DNA of 64,000 nt from Mesorhizobium helmanticense (GTDB lineage: Bacteria; Pseudomonadota; Alphaproteobacteria; Rhizobiales; Rhizobiaceae), in contig NZ_PZJX01000028.1 in NCBI RefSeq assembly GCF_003034915.1, positions 310,001 through 374,000 of the forward strand. The letters are read 5' to 3'. Positions 45,803 to 54,528 of the stretch are shown here, piece after piece. The notes under the pieces are model-generated. The model was not told the origin of the DNA, made no database searches, and saw only the letters and a program-made list of their open reading frames with translations. The position numbers were made by a program, and so were the translations under genes. Each line of letters starts with the position of its first letter. Positions within the stretch are counted from its first letter, which is position 1.

Positions 45803-46843
45803 TCAATCCGGCCCAAACCCCGGACTCGTCGGGCTGCCGTCATCCAGCTTCGACAGCCATTCGACCAGTGTCGGGCGATAGCGGGTCAGGCCCTTGTAGG
45901 TGGCGAGTTCCTCAGGCAGGTCGCGGATGACGCGGTGCAGGCGCCGCGCCCATTTCGGCTGCATTACCAGCTCGTCCATCTTGATCAGATAGCAGCGGAT
46001 CGGAAAGACGATGCCGTTGGAGCGTGGCAAGCGCCAGAAGCTTTGCAGCTCGACGCGCAGATGCACCTTGTCGCCGACGTTCTCCGCCGTCACGGTCGTC
46101 CGGTCCGGTCCCCATTTGTGATAATTTTCCGGGCTGGTGTCGAGCCGTGGATTGATGGTCATGGTCCAGTTCAGCCGTCGCGCCGGCTTGCCCTGCTGGA
46201 TGTTGGTGAGGAATTTCAGCGCCCGGACGAATATGCCCTTCTCATGCGCCAGCGGCACCGGCGCGTGCCATTCGAAGAAATTCATGCCGATGTCGAAATC
46301 GAGCGACCAGTCGGCCTGGGTGGTGACCATGCCGGCATCCATCCACAGATTGCCGTCGCGCTGGTCGAGGATGCAGAAATCTCCTTGGCTCTGACGCGTG
46401 ATGTATTCCATCGGGCCATAGGGCAGCGTCGAAGTATCGCCAAAGGTGAAGGTGTCGTCGATGCCGAGCGGCCGGTTGATCCAGCGCCAGCGGTCGCCGT
46501 CGCGGGTCAGTGTGAAATGCTCGGGATAGCCCAGCGCCTGCTGCTCCATCAGGAGTTCGAGCAGGTCCCAGCCGGCCAGCGTCATGTGCGGCAGCGACTG
46601 GCAGCGCAGCGGGTCCTCGGCCAGCACCAAAGCGCGGTCCTGCATCTCGGCGACATAGTGCTCGTCGACGTCGATCAGGTTCTCCAGCACGCTGCCCTTC
46701 GGCCCCAGAACATGCGGCTCGATGTTGACCGCATACATGTAGCTGTCTTCGTGGAATGGAAACGGAAACCGCCTGATGTGCTCCGGGCTGTTCCTGAAGC
46801 TGAAATCGTCGCGGAACGTTTCCTTGCGAAAGGTGATTCCCAA
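45803..46843 (-). CDS. dmmD: Dimethylamine monooxygenase haem subunit (DUF3445, DmmD-like)
   Basis: This 346-residue DUF3445 protein corresponds to the alpha subunit of haem-dependent oxidative N-demethylases, whose PAS-like fold carries haem and removes a methyl group from dimethylamine. Segments such as MYAVNIEPHVLGPKGSVLEN, WINRPLGIDDTFTFGD and LRVELQSFWRLPRSNGIVF are of this family. Translation starts at TTG 46843, five bases after a perfect AGGAGG; no better start exists. It is the last gene of the leftward dmm set (order C-A-B-D in transcription). The letter D follows my memory of the dmmDABC naming. Confidence 0.85.
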   Translation of the reverse strand: MGITFRKETFRDDFSFRNSPEHIRRFPFPFHEDSYMYAVNIEPHVLGPKGSVLENLIDVDEHYVAEMQDRALVLAEDPLRCQSLPHMTLAGWDLLELLMEQQALGYPEHFTLTRDGDRWRWINRPLGIDDTFTFGDTSTLPYGPMEYITRQSQGDFCILDQRDGNLWMDAGMVTTQADWSLDFDIGMNFFEWHAPVPLAHEKGIFVRALKFLTNIQQGKPARRLNWTMTINPRLDTSPENYHKWGPDRTTVTAENVGDKVHLRVELQSFWRLPRSNGIVFPIRCYLIKMDELVMQPKWARRLHRVIRDLPEELATYKGLTRYRPTLVEWLSKLDDGSPTSPGFGPD

Positions 46844-46852
46844 GCTCGCCTC

Positions 46853-47818
46853 CTATCTTTCCAAGACCAGCGACCGGCCCTCGAAGCGCGACACGCACGG
46901 CATGATCTTGCAGCCGGAACGATGGTCTTCCTCGCTCAGCCAATGATCATTGTGGATGAATTTGCCGTCATGCGAGATGACGTTGGTCTCGCACTGGCCG
47001 CAGACGCCGCCGCGGCAGAGATAGGGCGGATCGACGCCGGCCGCCTCGATCGCTTCGAGCAGGCTCTGCTGCTCGTCGACGCGGATCGTCTTGCCGGTGA
47101 CGGCCAGCGTCACGTCGAAGGGAGCGCCGGGCTGCGGTGCCGCGAAATGCTCGAAATGCACGGTTTCCGACGGCCAGCCAAGTGCGGCGGCGCGATCACG
47201 AACCCAGCCGATCATGCCGGATGGACCGCAGACATAGAGATGCGTGCCGAGCGGCTGCGAGGACAAGAGCCGGTCGAGATCGATGCGCTCGTCGCGGTCG
47301 TCGTGATAGAGCCTGATCCGGCGGTCGTAACGCTCCCGCAGCACATCGGCATAGGTGCCGAGCGAGGCGGTGCGGCACGTGTAGTGCAGCTCGAAATTGC
47401 CGCCTTCGGCCGCCAGCTGCGCGGTCTGCGCCATGAACGGGGTGATGCCGATGCCGCCGGCCAGCATGAGGTGTTTCTTGGCGCGCAAATCGAGCGAGAA
47501 CAGATTGACCGGATAGCTGATCACCATTTCCAGGCCCGGCTTGACGCTCCGATGCATGAACAGCGAGCCGCCGCGGCCGACATCGTCGCGACGCACCGAG
47601 ATCGTGTATTCGCTGGTATTGAGCGGCGAGCCCATCAGCGAATAGGGATTGAGCCTGGTCCGCTCGCCATCGCGCATCTCGACCACGACATGGGCGCCGC
47701 CGGAAAAGGTCGGCAAAAGCTCGCCGTCACGCCGGCGAAAATGGAAGCGCGTCACCAGATCGTTGACCGGGACGACATCGGAGACGACGACGTCAAGCTT
47801 GGTGGTGCCGGTGCTCAT
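46853..47818 (-). CDS. dmmB: Dimethylamine monooxygenase reductase subunit (FMN/2Fe-2S, DmmB-like)
   Basis: The 321-residue reductase belongs to the phthalate dioxygenase reductase/VanB class: flavin-binding barrel with RLNPYSLMGSP (about residues 55-65), nucleotide-binding domain with GGIGITPFMAQ (121-131) and a C-terminal plant-type [2Fe-2S] domain with C268, C273, C276 and C308 (CRGGVCGQC). It passes electrons from NAD(P)H to the haem subunit. ATG 47818 overlaps the stop codon of the upstream subunit gene by four bases. Confidence 0.88.
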   Translation of the reverse strand: MSTGTTKLDVVVSDVVPVNDLVTRFHFRRRDGELLPTFSGGAHVVVEMRDGERTRLNPYSLMGSPLNTSEYTISVRRDDVGRGGSLFMHRSVKPGLEMVISYPVNLFSLDLRAKKHLMLAGGIGITPFMAQTAQLAAEGGNFELHYTCRTASLGTYADVLRERYDRRIRLYHDDRDERIDLDRLLSSQPLGTHLYVCGPSGMIGWVRDRAAALGWPSETVHFEHFAAPQPGAPFDVTLAVTGKTIRVDEQQSLLEAIEAAGVDPPYLCRGGVCGQCETNVISHDGKFIHNDHWLSEEDHRSGCKIMPCVSRFEGRSLVLER

Positions 47819-48411
47819 CGAAATATCTCCTCCATGGGAGGAATTTCGCTACGGTCCTCGGCGTTGATGCAGACGCCCTGGAAGGCCGCAAGACGCCGCG
47901 AGTAATGATCGCGTACCAGAAGAAGCAGGCCACAATGCGAACAGGTCGCCGGCTGCGTCGTGACGTTTTCGGTGATGCCCTTGCAATGGACGCATTGCAT
48001 GCGCCGCGCCAGCGAGCCGCGATGCTCGGTCTGGATCGAAGTGTGATCGATTCCGGCTTCGAGCGCGACCTGCATGGCCTGGCCGATCAGCCCTTCAGTG
48101 CCTGCGAGATAGAGGCGTAAGCCCATATGCGCGTTGGCCAGCGTCTGCTTCAATCGCGGCAGCAGGCTGGCGAAGGACGGTGCCTCGTGGAACTGGGCAG
48201 GTCTCAATGCTTCGAGGGCAGCGACATGTTTGCGGCCGGAGCCGGGAATGAAGACGATCTCTACTCCATCGAAGAAACCGGCCGGGGCCGTCTTAGCCAT
48301 ATCGATGATCGCAAGCGCGCCCTCGGCATCCGCGATGAAAAGATGGTGCTTGCCGGGCTGCGGAGACAAGGTTCCGTAAACGGGCCGGCTAATGATACTT
48401 TTGGCTGCCAT
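47815..48411 (-). CDS. dmmA: Dimethylamine monooxygenase small subunit (DmmA-like)
   Basis: The 198-residue protein matches the DmmA-like subunits of dimethylamine monooxygenase. Its N-terminal half is alpha/beta (IEIVFIPGSGRKHV, about residues 50-62), and the C-terminal half contains a four-cysteine metal site, C140/C143 (CVHC) and C157/C160 (CSHC), probably binding zinc or iron. ATG 48411 is used; the frame is open further upstream into the neighbouring gene but without support. It sits between the GcvT-like and reductase subunit genes, separated by 40 bases and overlapping by four. Confidence 0.82.
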   Translation of the reverse strand: MAAKSIISRPVYGTLSPQPGKHHLFIADAEGALAIIDMAKTAPAGFFDGVEIVFIPGSGRKHVAALEALRPAQFHEAPSFASLLPRLKQTLANAHMGLRLYLAGTEGLIGQAMQVALEAGIDHTSIQTEHRGSLARRMQCVHCKGITENVTTQPATCSHCGLLLLVRDHYSRRLAAFQGVCINAEDRSEIPPMEEIFR

Positions 48412-48451
48412 TCTCTGTTTATGCCTCGAACCGCTCGCCTTTGACCATGCC

Positions 48452-49585
48452 TCAGCCTTTCGCCGTGCGCTTGGTCTTCTTGGGATCGTCAAAGGGAAGC
48501 GGCTGCGCGGTGGCCTTGATGGCGCCGCTCTTGTTGCGGATCTCGAGCTTGGTGTCCTTGACGGCGCAGTCGACATCGAGCCTGGCGATGCCCATCGATT
48601 TCTTGACCAGCGGCGAATACATGGCGCAGGTCACCACGCCGACCTTTTTGCCATCGCGATAAACCGGCGCGCCTTCATCGGCCGGCTCCTTGCCGTCGAG
48701 CAGCACGCCGAAGATCTTGAAGCGCTCCTTCCCCTTCAGGCGGTAATGCTCCTCGGCGCCGCGGAAACCGGTCTTGCCGGGGCTGACGGTGAAGTCGAGA
48801 CCAAGCTCCCACAGCGTATCGCCGGGCCCTTCATTGTCGAACGGATACTTTTGGGAATTGTCGTAGGGGTAGAACAGCAAATAACTTTCGACGCGCAGCA
48901 TGTCGAGGGTGGTGAAGCGGCAGGGAATGATGCCGGCGCTCTTGCCCTCGTCGAGGATCCTGTCCCAGATCGTGCCGGCATCCTGTCCGCGGCAGAATAT
49001 CTCGTAGCCGCGCTCACCGGTGTAGCCGGTGCGCGAGATCATCACGGGAAAGCCGAACAGCTGCGTCTGCATGTGATGGAAATAGGGCAGATCGCGAATG
49101 CCCGGCACATGCTTCGAGAGATAGTCGACAGCGGTCGGACCCTGCAGCGACAGGTCGTGCAGATTGTCGTCGAAGCGCAGCGAGACATCGCGCCCGACGG
49201 AAGCACGCTGCAGCTCCTCATGGCCGGTGCCGGAACCGTGCACGACCATCCAGGAATTCGGGCCGGTGCGGTAGAGGATGCAGTCGTCGGTGAATTTTCC
49301 CGCCTCGTTCAGCATGCAGGCATAGGCGGACTTGCCAGGATAGATCTTCTCGACGTCGCGGGTCGTCGCGAGATCGATCAGGTGCGAGGCATGCGGCCCG
49401 GTGATGTGCACCTTCTTGAGGCCCGACACGTCCATCAGGCCGGCCTTGGTCCGGATGGCGATGTACTCCTCGTCGGCGTCCTTGTCGTAGGTCCAGGCGG
49501 TGCCCATGCCGCTCCAGTCTTCGAGCTTCGAGCCGAGCGCGCGATGGCGATCCGCCAGGGTCGAAAATCTCCAGGATGCCGTCAT
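48452..49585 (-). CDS. dmmC: Dimethylamine monooxygenase folate-binding subunit (GcvT-like, DmmC-like)
   Basis: This 377-residue GcvT-like protein begins leftward transcription of the dmm set. Family features are DVSGLKKVHITGP near residue 52, ISRTGYTGERGYEIFC near residue 195 and FTTLDMLRVESYL near residue 230. In N-demethylases the folate-binding subunit captures the released formaldehyde as methylene-tetrahydrofolate. ATG 49585 has a GGGAGAAG site upstream. It is divergent from the Amt-family gene; the 168-base gap between them should hold both promoters. The letter C is from memory of the dmmDABC scheme. Confidence 0.83.
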   Translation of the reverse strand: MTASWRFSTLADRHRALGSKLEDWSGMGTAWTYDKDADEEYIAIRTKAGLMDVSGLKKVHITGPHASHLIDLATTRDVEKIYPGKSAYACMLNEAGKFTDDCILYRTGPNSWMVVHGSGTGHEELQRASVGRDVSLRFDDNLHDLSLQGPTAVDYLSKHVPGIRDLPYFHHMQTQLFGFPVMISRTGYTGERGYEIFCRGQDAGTIWDRILDEGKSAGIIPCRFTTLDMLRVESYLLFYPYDNSQKYPFDNEGPGDTLWELGLDFTVSPGKTGFRGAEEHYRLKGKERFKIFGVLLDGKEPADEGAPVYRDGKKVGVVTCAMYSPLVKKSMGIARLDVDCAVKDTKLEIRNKSGAIKATAQPLPFDDPKKTKRTAKG

Positions 49586-49664
49586 GGACTTGCTTCTCCC
49601 TCACACAATTTGCTGACGTTTCGCCGTTTCGGGCCAGTGGAGGCCTCGTAACGGTCGCACCATA

Positions 49665-49695
49665 TTGACTCAAAACTCCAAAAGCGCGCAATACT
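49665..49695 (+). promoter_or_regulatory. Possible promoter of the Amt-family gene
   Basis: TTGACT at 49665-49670 with an AATACT-like -10 at 49690-49695 could drive the Amt-family gene, though the 19-base spacing is long. It is the best candidate in the 168-base gap between dmmC and the Amt-family gene. Confidence 0.3.
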
Positions 49696-49753
49696 AAGAT
49701 GCAAAAAGTTTTACTAGGAGGCAAGGAACTCAGCTGAAGAGAGGGGACATAAA

Positions 49754-51154
49754 ATGGAAGGGAATCTCAACGCTCTAACGACCATTTTCACGGAATTCTA
49801 TTATTGGGTGACCATCGTCATGATGTTCCTCATCCACGTCGGGTTCTGCACCTACGAGGTGGGGGTATCACGCCGGCGTAATCACCTGAAAACGCTCATG
49901 AAGAACGCGATGGCGATCCCGCTCGTCACGGTCACATTCTATTTTTTCGGTTGGTGGATCTATTTCGGGTTTCCCAACGGACCGGGCATGGTTCCGGGCG
50001 GGTTGGCCGCGGCACCTTTCGCCGAGCCGTGGAATCCGCTGATGGCCACCCACCTGTCCGGCGTCAGCCCGGGAGAGACGGGGGTAACGCCAACCGAGGC
50101 CGCGCTCTGGCATCGCCTCAACGGCGTGTTCTGGGGCGCCTTCCTGCTGTTTTCCATCACGACGGCTTCGATCATCTCCGGTTCGATCATAGAGCGCGCG
50201 CGTTCGGGTGCGTTCTGGATCGTCGCGGTGCTGATCGGCTCGGTGCTGTGGATTCTCGACGCGTCCTGGGGCTGGCATCCGCAAGGCTGGATGGTGAAGC
50301 TCTGGGGTTATCACGACGCCTATGCATCGGGCGTCGTGCACGCGATCGCGGGCGGCGCGGCGCTCGCCTTCCTTATCGTGCTGGGACCACGTATTGGCAA
50401 GTTCAGGCCTGACGGCACGGCCCGAGACATCCCGCCTCACAATGTTTGGCTGGTCACGATCGGGCTGTTCCTGATTTACACCGGCTTCTGGGGCTTCTAT
50501 GCCGCGTGCAACATTCCACTGATCAGCCCGGCCACGATTGCCGGCCAGATCACCGGCGACACCTGGACGGCGACCAACATCTATCTTGCGCCGACCACGC
50601 TCTCGGCGATCACCTTCAACTTCCTGATGTCGCTGTCGGGCGGGATGATGGCCGGCTATATCGTCTCCAAGGGCGACCCGTTCTGGACGTTCTCGATGGG
50701 GCTTTGCGGCGTCATCTCGGCTTCGGCAGGCAACGATCTCTATCACCCGATCCAGGCGATGCTGATCGGCGCGATCGTCCCTAGCATCTGCTACAAGCTG
50801 CACTACTTCGTCGAGCGCCGCTTCAAGATCGACGATGCGGTGGGCGCCGTTGCCGTGCACGGCTATGGCGGATTCCTCGGCGTCGTGGTGGCGGGTTTCA
50901 TGCTGTGGGGACAGCCGTCCTCACCCTATGAGGGCTTCGCCCACATCAACCCGCTTGGCAATTTCGCGGGTGCGGTGCTGATGTTCGCGCTCGGCTTCAT
51001 CCCCACCTTTGTTGTCTGCAAGATCCTTAACAGCATGAACCTGCTGCGTGTGCCTGCCAAGGTCGAACTCGAGGGCGTCGACTTTGCCCTCAACCATGCG
51101 TTCGAGGCATCGGTGCGCGAAGTGGGATCTGCCGAAAAGGCCATGATCAAATAG
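49754..51154 (+). CDS. Amt/Rh-family transporter associated with methylamine metabolism
   Basis: The 466-residue inner-membrane protein belongs to the ammonium transporter family and has about eleven hydrophobic helices. Pore residues are conserved: D188 with the first pore histidine H196 (DAYASGVVHAIAGG) and the second, H369 (AVHGYGGFLG). Relatives that lie in methylamine gene clusters are thought to move methylammonium or ammonium. ATG 49754 is preceded by GAGAGGGG. A 72-residue single-helix protein gene follows after 22 bases. There is no neighbouring glnK. Confidence 0.85.
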   Translation: MEGNLNALTTIFTEFYYWVTIVMMFLIHVGFCTYEVGVSRRRNHLKTLMKNAMAIPLVTVTFYFFGWWIYFGFPNGPGMVPGGLAAAPFAEPWNPLMATHLSGVSPGETGVTPTEAALWHRLNGVFWGAFLLFSITTASIISGSIIERARSGAFWIVAVLIGSVLWILDASWGWHPQGWMVKLWGYHDAYASGVVHAIAGGAALAFLIVLGPRIGKFRPDGTARDIPPHNVWLVTIGLFLIYTGFWGFYAACNIPLISPATIAGQITGDTWTATNIYLAPTTLSAITFNFLMSLSGGMMAGYIVSKGDPFWTFSMGLCGVISASAGNDLYHPIQAMLIGAIVPSICYKLHYFVERRFKIDDAVGAVAVHGYGGFLGVVVAGFMLWGQPSSPYEGFAHINPLGNFAGAVLMFALGFIPTFVVCKILNSMNLLRVPAKVELEGVDFALNHAFEASVREVGSAEKAMIK

Positions 51155-51176
51155 CCAACCGACAGGAGAACTCGCA

Positions 51177-51395
51177 ATGTCCACCAATGGCATGGAAAGC
51201 TGGGCCGTCGACCTCAAGGACGTCGGCGCAATCTACCCATTTCAGGGTTCAGAAGTGCTGATGGTCATCATCGGCCTCGTTTTCTGGATCGGCTGGCACG
51301 TCCTCCAGACGCGCCACGAGAACGCTGAAATCGAGGCCGATATGGCCGCGGACCGCAGCGGGGACGAGACAAGAGAGGCGATCGACCGCTATTAG
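51177..51395 (+). CDS. Small single-helix membrane protein paired with the Amt-family transporter
   Basis: This 72-residue protein has one hydrophobic segment (about residues 27-44, SEVLMVIIGLVFWIGWHVLQ), an acidic cytoplasmic-looking tail and no signal peptide. I do not recognise a family. AGGAG precedes ATG 51177, and a strong terminator follows the stop codon, so it is a genuine cistron co-transcribed with the transporter. It may be an accessory or regulatory subunit of the transporter, but that is inference from position. Confidence 0.75.
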   Translation: MSTNGMESWAVDLKDVGAIYPFQGSEVLMVIIGLVFWIGWHVLQTRHENAEIEADMAADRSGDETREAIDRY

Positions 51396-51406
51396 GGTTG
51401 TGCCGG

Positions 51407-51441
51407 TCGCCTGGCGCCTTGTCGCGCCAGGCGATTTGTTT
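51407..51441 (+). terminator. Rho-independent terminator of the Amt-family operon
   Basis: A perfect 11-base-pair stem (51407-51417 with 51424-51434) with loop CTTGTC is followed by TTTGTTT. It ends the Amt-family transcript 11 bases past the small membrane protein stop codon. Confidence 0.88.
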
Positions 51442-51444
51442 CTT

Positions 51445-51477
51445 ATGAAAAAAACTTTCATGTGAGTTGAATAAGTC
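51445..51477 (+). promoter_or_regulatory. Repeated ATGAAA/TTTCAT and TTCA-N7-TGAA motif upstream of mgsA
   Basis: ATGAAA-N5-TTTCAT (51445-51461) overlaps TTCA-N7-TGAA (51457-51471), which is followed by TAAGTCC. Nearly the same arrangement, TTCA-N7-TGAA followed by ATAAGTCC, lies 20 bases upstream of the XRE-cupin regulator gene (44711-44732). The shared element may be bound by a common regulator or be part of a promoter. Confidence 0.4.
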
Positions 51478-51524
51478 CCGTGAAGCTGGTAGCACCGAAA
51501 TCACACTCACCATCGGAGGCTGAC

Positions 51525-52421
51525 ATGTGTGGAATCGTCGGACTTTTCTTGAAGGACAAGGCGCTGGAGCCCAAGCTTGGCGCTATGCTTTCGGAGATGC
51601 TGATCTCGCTCAGCGACCGCGGTCCCGACAGCGCCGGCATCGCCATCTATGGCGCGCCGACCGGCAACGAGGCCAAGATCACCATCCAGTCGGCGAAGCC
51701 GGAACGCGATTTCCGCGGTCTCGATACCGAGCTCGCCAAGGCCATCGGCGTGCCGGTGAGCGTGGCGATAAAGTCGACGCATGCGGTCGTCAGGACCAGG
51801 CCCGACAAGATCGACGAGGCGCGTGAGGCGATCCAGGCGCTGAGGCCCGATATCCGCATCATGGGCGCCGGCGACGTGGTGGAAATCTACAAGGAAGTTG
51901 GCCTGCCTGAAGCCGTCGTCGAGCGTTTCGACGTCCGCCACATGACCGGCACGCATGGCATCGGCCATACCCGAATGGCGACGGAATCGGCTGTCACAAC
52001 GATGGGCGCGCATCCGTTCTCGACCGGCGCCGACCAGTGCCTGGTGCATAATGGTTCGCTCTCCAACCACAACAATGTCCGGCGCGAGCTGATCCGCGAA
52101 GGCATGACATTCGAGACCGAGAACGACACCGAAGTGGCGGCCGCCTATCTCTCCTCGCAGATGGCGCACGGCAAGAATCTCGGCGAGGCGCTGGAAGGCA
52201 CGCTCAGCGATCTCGACGGTTTCTTCACCTTCGTCGTCGGCACCAAGAACGGCTTCGGCGTGGTGCGCGATCCGATTGCCTGCAAGCCTGCCGTGATGGC
52301 CGAGACCGACCAATATGTCGCCTTCGGCTCGGAATATCGCGCGCTCACCAAACTGCCCGGCATAGACAATGCGAGGGTCTGGGAACCCGAGCCCGCGACC
52401 GTCTATTTCTGGGAGCATTGA
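51525..52421 (+). CDS. mgsA: N-methylglutamate synthase, class II amidotransferase-like subunit
   Basis: The 298-residue protein starts MCGIVGLFLKDKALEP, which puts the catalytic cysteine second, exposed after methionine removal as in class II glutamine amidotransferases. Later motifs include SDRGPDSAGIAI near residue 30 and GIGHTRMATESAV near residue 145. In N-methylglutamate synthase this subunit releases methylamine from gamma-glutamylmethylamide and channels it to the synthase subunit. ATG 51525 has CGGAGG five bases upstream; a longer frame from 51480 is unsupported. It starts the mgs-gmaS-mgd gene series. Confidence 0.92.
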   Translation: MCGIVGLFLKDKALEPKLGAMLSEMLISLSDRGPDSAGIAIYGAPTGNEAKITIQSAKPERDFRGLDTELAKAIGVPVSVAIKSTHAVVRTRPDKIDEAREAIQALRPDIRIMGAGDVVEIYKEVGLPEAVVERFDVRHMTGTHGIGHTRMATESAVTTMGAHPFSTGADQCLVHNGSLSNHNNVRRELIREGMTFETENDTEVAAAYLSSQMAHGKNLGEALEGTLSDLDGFFTFVVGTKNGFGVVRDPIACKPAVMAETDQYVAFGSEYRALTKLPGIDNARVWEPEPATVYFWEH

Positions 52422-52425
52422 GCTG

Positions 52426-53157
52426 ATGCCGGCAACCAAGCTTTCAAAGACGGCAGCTCACGATAATGCATCACGTGTCTTCGACCTCGACGCGATGTCG
52501 CTGCGCGAGCTCAACCAGGCGCTTCACAATCTGACGCCGGGTTCGAACGAAACCGCCTGGGAGGTGCTCCATCCGAAAGGCAGCCACTCGGTCGCGGTCG
52601 GCGTAGACCAGCCGGTCACCATCGATGTGCGCGGCAGCGTCGGCTATTATTGCGGCGGCATGAACGATGGCGCCGCGATCACCGTCCACGGTTCGGCCGG
52701 GCCGGGCGTCGGCGAGAACATGATGTCGGGCTCCATCACCATCAAGGGCGACGCCAGCCAGTATGCCGGCGCCACCGGCCGAGGCGGATTGCTAGTCATC
52801 GAAGGCAATGCCTCGTCGCGCTGCGGCATCTCGATGAAAGGCATCGACATCGTCGTCCACGGCAATATCGGCCATATGTCGGCCTTCATGGCGCAATCGG
52901 GCAATCTGGTGGTGCTGGGCGATGCCGGCGATGCGCTGGGCGATTCCATCTACGAGGCGCGGCTGTTCGTGCGCGGCAAGGTCGACAGCCTTGGCGCCGA
53001 CTGCATCGCCAAGGAGATGCGGCCCGAGCATCTGGAGTTGCTGCAAGGCCTGCTCGACCGCGCCGGCGTGACCGGTGTCGAGCCGGCCGAGTTCAAGCGC
53101 TACGGCTCGGCGCGCACGCTCTACAATTTCAATATCGACAATGCCGACGCATATTGA
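52426..53157 (+). CDS. mgsB: N-methylglutamate synthase, GXGXG beta-helix subunit
   Basis: The 243-residue protein is the equivalent of the GltB C-terminal GXGXG domain, a right-handed beta helix with glycine-rich repeats, such as GSVGYYCGGMNDGAAITVHG and GAGATGRGGLLVIEGNA-like turns between residues 65 and 190. It is a structural, non-catalytic partner in the synthase complex. ATG 52426 lies four bases after the mgsA stop codon. Its stop codon is followed by GAGG and the mgsC start codon. Confidence 0.88.
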   Translation: MPATKLSKTAAHDNASRVFDLDAMSLRELNQALHNLTPGSNETAWEVLHPKGSHSVAVGVDQPVTIDVRGSVGYYCGGMNDGAAITVHGSAGPGVGENMMSGSITIKGDASQYAGATGRGGLLVIEGNASSRCGISMKGIDIVVHGNIGHMSAFMAQSGNLVVLGDAGDALGDSIYEARLFVRGKVDSLGADCIAKEMRPEHLELLQGLLDRAGVTGVEPAEFKRYGSARTLYNFNIDNADAY

Positions 53158-53163
53158 GGCAAA

Positions 53164-54492
53164 ATGACCTATCGCAACCCGCCGACGACGCCGCGCAAAT
53201 CCGCGACCTTCGACGACTACACGCTTTCCGAGATCCGCCGCGCCGCGGCGACCGGCATCTACGACATCCGCGGCGGCGGCGCCAAGCGCAAGCTGCCGCA
53301 TTTCGACGACCTGCTGGTCCTTGGCGCCTCGATCTCGCGCTATCCGCTCGAAGGCTACCGCGAACGCTGCGACACCAGCGTCGTGCTGGGTTCCCGTTAC
53401 GCCAAGAAGCCGATCGAGCTGAAGATCCCGATTACCATCGCCGGCATGAGCTTCGGTTCGCTGTCTGGTCCGGCCAAGGAAGCGCTAGGACGCGGCGCGA
53501 CGCTGGCCGGCACCTCGACCACGACCGGCGACGGCGGCATGACCGAGGAAGAGCGCGGTCATTCCAAGGTGCTGGTCTACCAATATCTGCCTTCGCGCTA
53601 TGGCATGAACCCGCGCGATTTGCGCCGGGCCGATGCGATCGAGGTGGTGGTCGGCCAGGGCGCCAAGCCCGGCGGCGGCGGCATGCTGCTCGGCCAGAAG
53701 ATCTCCGACCGCGTCGCCGAGATGCGGACGCTGCCCAAGGGTATCGACCAACGCTCGGCTTCGCGGCATCCCGACTGGACCGGTCCCGACGATCTCGAGA
53801 TCAAGATCCTGGAACTGCGCGAAATCACCGACTGGGAAAAGCCGATCTACGTCAAGGTCGGCGGCGCGCGGCCCTATTACGACACCGCCCTTGCGGTGAA
53901 ATCGGGCGCCGATGTCGTCGTGATCGACGGTATGCAGGGCGGCACGGCGGCGACGCAGGAAGTGTTCATCGAGAATGTCGGCCAGCCGACGCTTGCCTGC
54001 ATCAGGCCGGCTGTGCAGGCGCTGCAGGATCTCGGCATGCACCGCAAGGTGCAGTTGATCGTCTCCGGCGGCATCCGCAACGGCGCCGATGTCGCCAAGG
54101 CGCTGGCGCTGGGCGTCGACGCCGTGTCGATCGGCACTGCCGCGCTCGTCGCGCTTGGCGACAACGATCCGCGCTGGGAGGCCGACTATAACGAGCTCGG
54201 CACCACCGCCGGCGCCTATGACGACTGGCACGAGGGCCGCGACCCGGCCGGCATCACCACGCAGGACCCCGAACTGATGCAGCGGGTCGACCCGATCGCC
54301 GCCGGGCGGCGTTTGGCGAACTATTTGAAGGTGATGACGCTGGAGGCGCAGACCATTGCGCGTGCCTGCGGTAAGAACAGCCTGCACAATCTCGAGCCCG
54401 AGGATCTCGTCGCGCTCACCATCGAAGCCGCCGCCATGGCCGGCGTGCCGCTCGCCGGCACCAACTGGATACCGGGGAAGAACGGCTTCTGA
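53164..54492 (+). CDS. mgsC: N-methylglutamate synthase, FMN-binding glutamate-synthase-type subunit
   Basis: This 442-residue protein is the FMN-binding synthase domain of the GltB family. Phosphate-binding segments of the barrel are visible in ITIAGMSFGSLSGPAKEALG, YVKVGGARPYYDTALAVKSG and LIVSGGIRNGADVAKALALG. It reductively joins methylamine and 2-oxoglutarate to give N-methylglutamate. The clustered cysteines of the iron-sulphur site of typical glutamate synthases are not seen, and the segment RSASRHPDWTGPDD has serine where a cysteine might stand. It lies six bases after mgsB. Confidence 0.92.
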   Translation: MTYRNPPTTPRKSATFDDYTLSEIRRAAATGIYDIRGGGAKRKLPHFDDLLVLGASISRYPLEGYRERCDTSVVLGSRYAKKPIELKIPITIAGMSFGSLSGPAKEALGRGATLAGTSTTTGDGGMTEEERGHSKVLVYQYLPSRYGMNPRDLRRADAIEVVVGQGAKPGGGGMLLGQKISDRVAEMRTLPKGIDQRSASRHPDWTGPDDLEIKILELREITDWEKPIYVKVGGARPYYDTALAVKSGADVVVIDGMQGGTAATQEVFIENVGQPTLACIRPAVQALQDLGMHRKVQLIVSGGIRNGADVAKALALGVDAVSIGTAALVALGDNDPRWEADYNELGTTAGAYDDWHEGRDPAGITTQDPELMQRVDPIAAGRRLANYLKVMTLEAQTIARACGKNSLHNLEPEDLVALTIEAAAMAGVPLAGTNWIPGKNGF

Positions 54493-54528
54493 CACAGACT
54501 GCCAATACCACATAAGCGAGGAACTATA

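Noticed and set aside
45764..47905. 713-codon rightward open frame opposite the dmm genes
   Set aside because: The leftward dmmB and dmmD products have recognisable domains and ribosome sites; the rightward frame has neither and is typical shadow translation.
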